A DNA stretch of 8,662 bases from an uncultured Verrucomicrobiota bacterium. GTDB lineage: Bacteria; Verrucomicrobiota; Kiritimatiellia; RFP12; UBA1067. Location: contig CALCDB010000062.1 of assembly GCA_937901395.1 (NCBI GenBank), positions 1 to 8,662 on the forward strand. The letters run 5' to 3'. Shown here piece after piece: positions 6,392 to 8,662 of this stretch. A program made the position numbers and the translations under genes. The notes below the pieces were generated by a model that saw nothing but the letters and a program-made list of their open reading frames with translations, was not told where the DNA came from and made no database searches. How positions within the stretch are numbered: position 1 is the first letter of the stretch; each line of letters opens with the position of its first letter.

Positions 6392-8116
6392 TTATCCATG
6401 ACGGCGCATCTGACGCGTAACTGGAGCGTCAATCACTTCCGGAATCAGCACTTCCTGCTTCTTCGCCGTCTCCCTGCGAATCATCCACATCTGTACGATG
6501 GAGAATAGATTTGACAAGAACCAATAAAGCGAAAGCGCCGATGGGAATGAATAGAACATCACCAACATCATAATCGGCATGAATACCATCATCATCTTCT
6601 GCTGATTCTTGTCTCCAGTCGAAGGCGTGAATGCGCTTTGCAAAGCAGTCGTAACTGCCATCAAAATCGGCAATATGTTAAGCCCGCCAATTTCGCTTAA
6701 GGGAAAATAACCGGCCAACAACGCCTCGGGTTCCGACAAGTCGGAAATCCACAAAAACGGCGCATACCTAAGCTCGACCGAAGAGCGTAGCACATTGAAC
6801 AATGCGATAAACACTGGTATCTGAATAAGCATCGGCAAGCAGGAAGATAATGGATTGACCTTCTTCTCACGGTATAACTGCCATATTTCCTGCTGCATGC
6901 GCTGCGGATTATCCTTATGCTGCTTCTGAATCTCCTTCATCAGCGGCTGAATCTCCTGCATCTTTCTCATCCCGACCGTCGACTTGTGCGTAAGCGGCCA
7001 AAATAGAATTCGCACCAATATCGTCAACAGGATAATTGCAACACCAAAATTCGGTATGATATCGTTGAATAGATTCAATACCCATACGATTGGATAGCAA
7101 AGCCATCTCCACATCCCGAACTCCATCACATCATGCATATCCAAATCCCAAAGCAACGACTGCTTCTTCGGACCAACGAAAAACGTGAGCTTGCGATTAT
7201 TTACCGCCTCATCGGTGAATTCGACATTGGCGAGAATGTTTTCAGGACGATACGTTATTGACTTCTCGTCTCGCGTAATCGTTGTCGTGAAGCCTTGATT
7301 ACGTTGCGTTGCCTTGACCAGTGCCGTTACGAAGAATCTATTCTTAAGCGCAATCCAACTTTGCGCTCCCTTGAAATCCACCGTCTTATGGATATCCATT
7401 CCCTGCGCGGAACTCGCGCCGCTACAACCGCTACATCCGCCTGTGAGCCCGTCTGCAAGATATGGCTTTAACGGCGAATCTCCATCATCGCCATGATGAA
7501 TTACCCCTGGTTTATCCTTCCCTGCGTTCTCCGCCCAACTATCAACGGAAAGCTGATCGTTCTTCAAATCTCCCATTCGCATCACGCCCAAGCTAACCTT
7601 CTTCGAAAGCTCTCCACTTTCCTCGATGATAATCTGATAGTTTTCGCCCAAGCTGATCTTGCGCTCGAGTTTCGCACCTTTGAAGGTAATGCTCTTATCA
7701 TCCTTTGCTACAACCTTGAACGCCTCCACTTCCTCCCCGCGTCCCAACGGCGAGGCCGAATAATCAAGCGTTACCGCAGGGTTTTCTTCGGAAATATCCC
7801 CGCAATTCTTCGCATATTTCTTTAATGTTACGCTCTTTACCGCAGCCCCCCAACTCGTGAGCGTCAACTCCACATCATCATTCTTTAAAACCAGAAGTTC
7901 TTCCGCGACCTGCGGAAGTTTTACCTCTTCAATCTTCGGTTCAACTATCGCCGCCTTCTCGGTCACGACCGAGGCGACCTGATTCGTTGTCACGCACTTT
8001 TCGGTAGCCGCATTCTCATTGGCGACGACTTTCTGCGCCTTATTCCCTGATGAGAAAATATACCACGCTAAAAAAGCACCCAACAACAAACATATCAACT
8101 TTTCTGTCTTGTTCAT
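6392..8116 (-). CDS. yidC: Membrane protein insertase YidC
   Basis: YidC inserts and folds inner-membrane proteins, alone or with SecYEG. The 574-residue length is typical of Gram-negative YidC (E. coli 548). Residues 7-23 (LICLLLGAFLAWYIF) form the N-terminal membrane segment. A periplasmic domain runs to about 330 and contains a CSGC pair at Cys228 and Cys231. The Oxa1 core begins near 350: TILVRILFWPL holds the conserved membrane Arg369, followed by a charged cytoplasmic loop rich in Gln, Lys and Arg. Further membrane segments lie near 422-443, 470-490, 505-524 and 527-546. The ATG at 8116 overlaps the yidD stop (ATGA) and has AGGGAG upstream. The C-terminal tail ends RRHG. Position after rnpA-yidD is the standard arrangement. 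Confidence 0.97.
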   Translation of the reverse strand: MNKTEKLICLLLGAFLAWYIFSSGNKAQKVVANENAATEKCVTTNQVASVVTEKAAIVEPKIEEVKLPQVAEELLVLKNDDVELTLTSWGAAVKSVTLKKYAKNCGDISEENPAVTLDYSASPLGRGEEVEAFKVVAKDDKSITFKGAKLERKISLGENYQIIIEESGELSKKVSLGVMRMGDLKNDQLSVDSWAENAGKDKPGVIHHGDDGDSPLKPYLADGLTGGCSGCSGASSAQGMDIHKTVDFKGAQSWIALKNRFFVTALVKATQRNQGFTTTITRDEKSITYRPENILANVEFTDEAVNNRKLTFFVGPKKQSLLWDLDMHDVMEFGMWRWLCYPIVWVLNLFNDIIPNFGVAIILLTILVRILFWPLTHKSTVGMRKMQEIQPLMKEIQKQHKDNPQRMQQEIWQLYREKKVNPLSSCLPMLIQIPVFIALFNVLRSSVELRYAPFLWISDLSEPEALLAGYFPLSEIGGLNILPILMAVTTALQSAFTPSTGDKNQQKMMMVFMPIMMLVMFYSFPSALSLYWFLSNLFSIVQMWMIRRETAKKQEVLIPEVIDAPVTRQMRRHG

Positions 8117-8367
8117 CTTGTCTCCCTGTTAAAATGATTCTTCCATTCTCCTACCGCCGGAACCGGATCATACCCCGACTTGCCAAACGGATGACACCGC
8201 AAAATCCTCCAAAGCCCAAGAATCAAACCTTTAACCGCCCCATGCACCTCAATCGCCTCAATCATATAATTCGAGCAACTCGGCTCAAATCTGCATGCCC
8301 CGCCCATTATCGGACTCAACGTTACTTGATAACCCCTCACGAGCATGATAAGCACTTTACGCACCAT
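8113..8367 (-). CDS. yidD: Membrane protein insertion efficiency factor YidD
   Basis: YidD is a small membrane-associated protein that aids YidC-dependent insertion. The 84 residues carry the family motifs LVRGYQVTLSPIMG, CRFEPSCSNY, GLWRILRCHP and YDPVP; the conserved Cys residues are present. I chose the ATG at 8367-8365 because GGAGG lies 7 nt upstream (8375-8379) and the protein then begins MVRKVLIML, as expected; a longer frame upstream adds 22 residues without family support. It overlaps rnpA by 31 nt and yidC by 4 nt (ATGA), so it is likely translationally coupled to both. Confidence 0.95.
   Translation of the reverse strand: MVRKVLIMLVRGYQVTLSPIMGGACRFEPSCSNYMIEAIEVHGAVKGLILGLWRILRCHPFGKSGYDPVPAVGEWKNHFNRETR
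8122..8127 (-). promoter_or_regulatory. yidC ribosome binding site
   Basis: AGGGAG on the minus strand ends 5 nt before the yidC ATG at 8116-8114, inside the yidD coding sequence. It supports the chosen yidC start. Confidence 0.7.
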
Positions 8368-8662
8368 CTCAGTTCCTCCATCACCGACTCCGTCTTCGCC
8401 TTTATGATTGCGTGCTTCGCAATTAGTATCCATTCCATATTCTGCGGCATCTCTTGCGCCTTTACCATCAACCGAACCGCCTCCCGCATCAATCTCTTCG
8501 CGCGATTACGATCTACCGCATCATGAAAACTTTTCTTCGAAACAATGACCCCTGCCCTGCATTCCGCCCCAGGCGTCTCCGAATACCATGCCACGAGGAG
8601 ACGCCCCTTTATGGAACGTCCCCGGTCGAAGATACTCTTGTATCTCGCGCCGGGGAGTCGCG
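8337..8662 (-). CDS. rnpA: Ribonuclease P protein component, 5' end cut by window
   Basis: RnpA is the protein subunit of RNase P, which with the RNA subunit removes tRNA 5' leaders. The frame is open to the window edge and gives 107 residues; the likely start lies 10-20 codons beyond it. A GTG at 8594 is internal, because upstream codons continue the family pattern with IFDRGRSIKGRLLVAW. The RNR signature follows in VSKKSFHDAVDRNRAKRLMREAVR (shown in part here as VSKKSFH...DRNRAKRL), with the conserved basic residues, then the IAKHA segment near the C-terminus. It overlaps yidD by 31 nt. By the usual order rpmH would lie just outside the window. Confidence 0.93.
   Translation of the reverse strand, partial: RLPGARYKSIFDRGRSIKGRLLVAWYSETPGAECRAGVIVSKKSFHDAVDRNRAKRLMREAVRLMVKAQEMPQNMEWILIAKHAIIKAKTESVMEELRWCVKCLSCS
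8375..8379 (-). promoter_or_regulatory. yidD ribosome binding site (decides the start)
   Basis: GGAGG on the minus strand lies 7 nt before the ATG at 8367-8365, inside the rnpA coding sequence. This fixes the yidD start at 8367 rather than further upstream. Confidence 0.75.

Noticed and set aside
8113..8433. Longer yidD starting at 8433
   Set aside because: The added 22 residues have no YidD similarity, and a GGAGG site 7 nt before the ATG at 8367 fits the shorter protein.
8337..8594. 85-residue rnpA starting at the GTG at 8594
   Set aside because: Upstream codons keep the frame open to the edge and encode the normal RnpA N-terminal segment (IFDRGRSIKG), so the true start is outside the window.

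Overview
This 8.66-kb window is an ordinary bacterial housekeeping region. Every recognisable protein gene lies on the minus strand, and one tRNA gene lies on the plus strand. The class-2 (eukaryote-like) isoleucyl-tRNA synthetase, the rnpA-yidD-yidC cluster and the gene families present fit an anaerobic bacterium, possibly of the Planctomycetota-Verrucomicrobiota-Chlamydiota group (Kiritimatiellota or Lentisphaerota-like). That placement is inference from gene character, not from a database match.

Right half (8662 down to 5429, minus strand): a tightly packed translation and membrane-biogenesis block reads rnpA (5' end cut by the window edge), yidD, yidC, then a hemW-like radical-SAM gene. 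rnpA and yidD overlap by 31 nt. yidD and yidC overlap by 4 nt (ATGA). yidC and hemW are 3 nt apart, and the hemW GTG start sits in a predicted hairpin. RnpA matures tRNAs; YidD and YidC serve membrane-protein insertion; HemW is a heme-chaperone family protein.

Middle (5429 to 5240): a plus-strand tRNA-Thr(UGU) gene with an unexpected long, class II-like variable arm lies convergent to hemW and divergent from ileS. The 83-bp gap between the tRNA and ileS carries two opposed extended -10 promoters.

Left half (5240 down to 1, minus strand): a second overlapping operon reads ileS, then lysA (diaminopimelate decarboxylase, 8-nt overlap), then a U32-family protein (11-nt overlap), then the possible start of another ORF at the edge. 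The U32 gene stands out three ways: sampled lines are much richer in G+C than its neighbours, it carries a 9-bp-periodic CTAG repeat that inserts Ser/Arg-rich residues, and its C-terminus departs from the family pattern.

I found no complete new defence or mobile system. The two observations most worth a second look are the class II-like tRNA-Thr and the in-frame CTAG repeat in the U32 gene.
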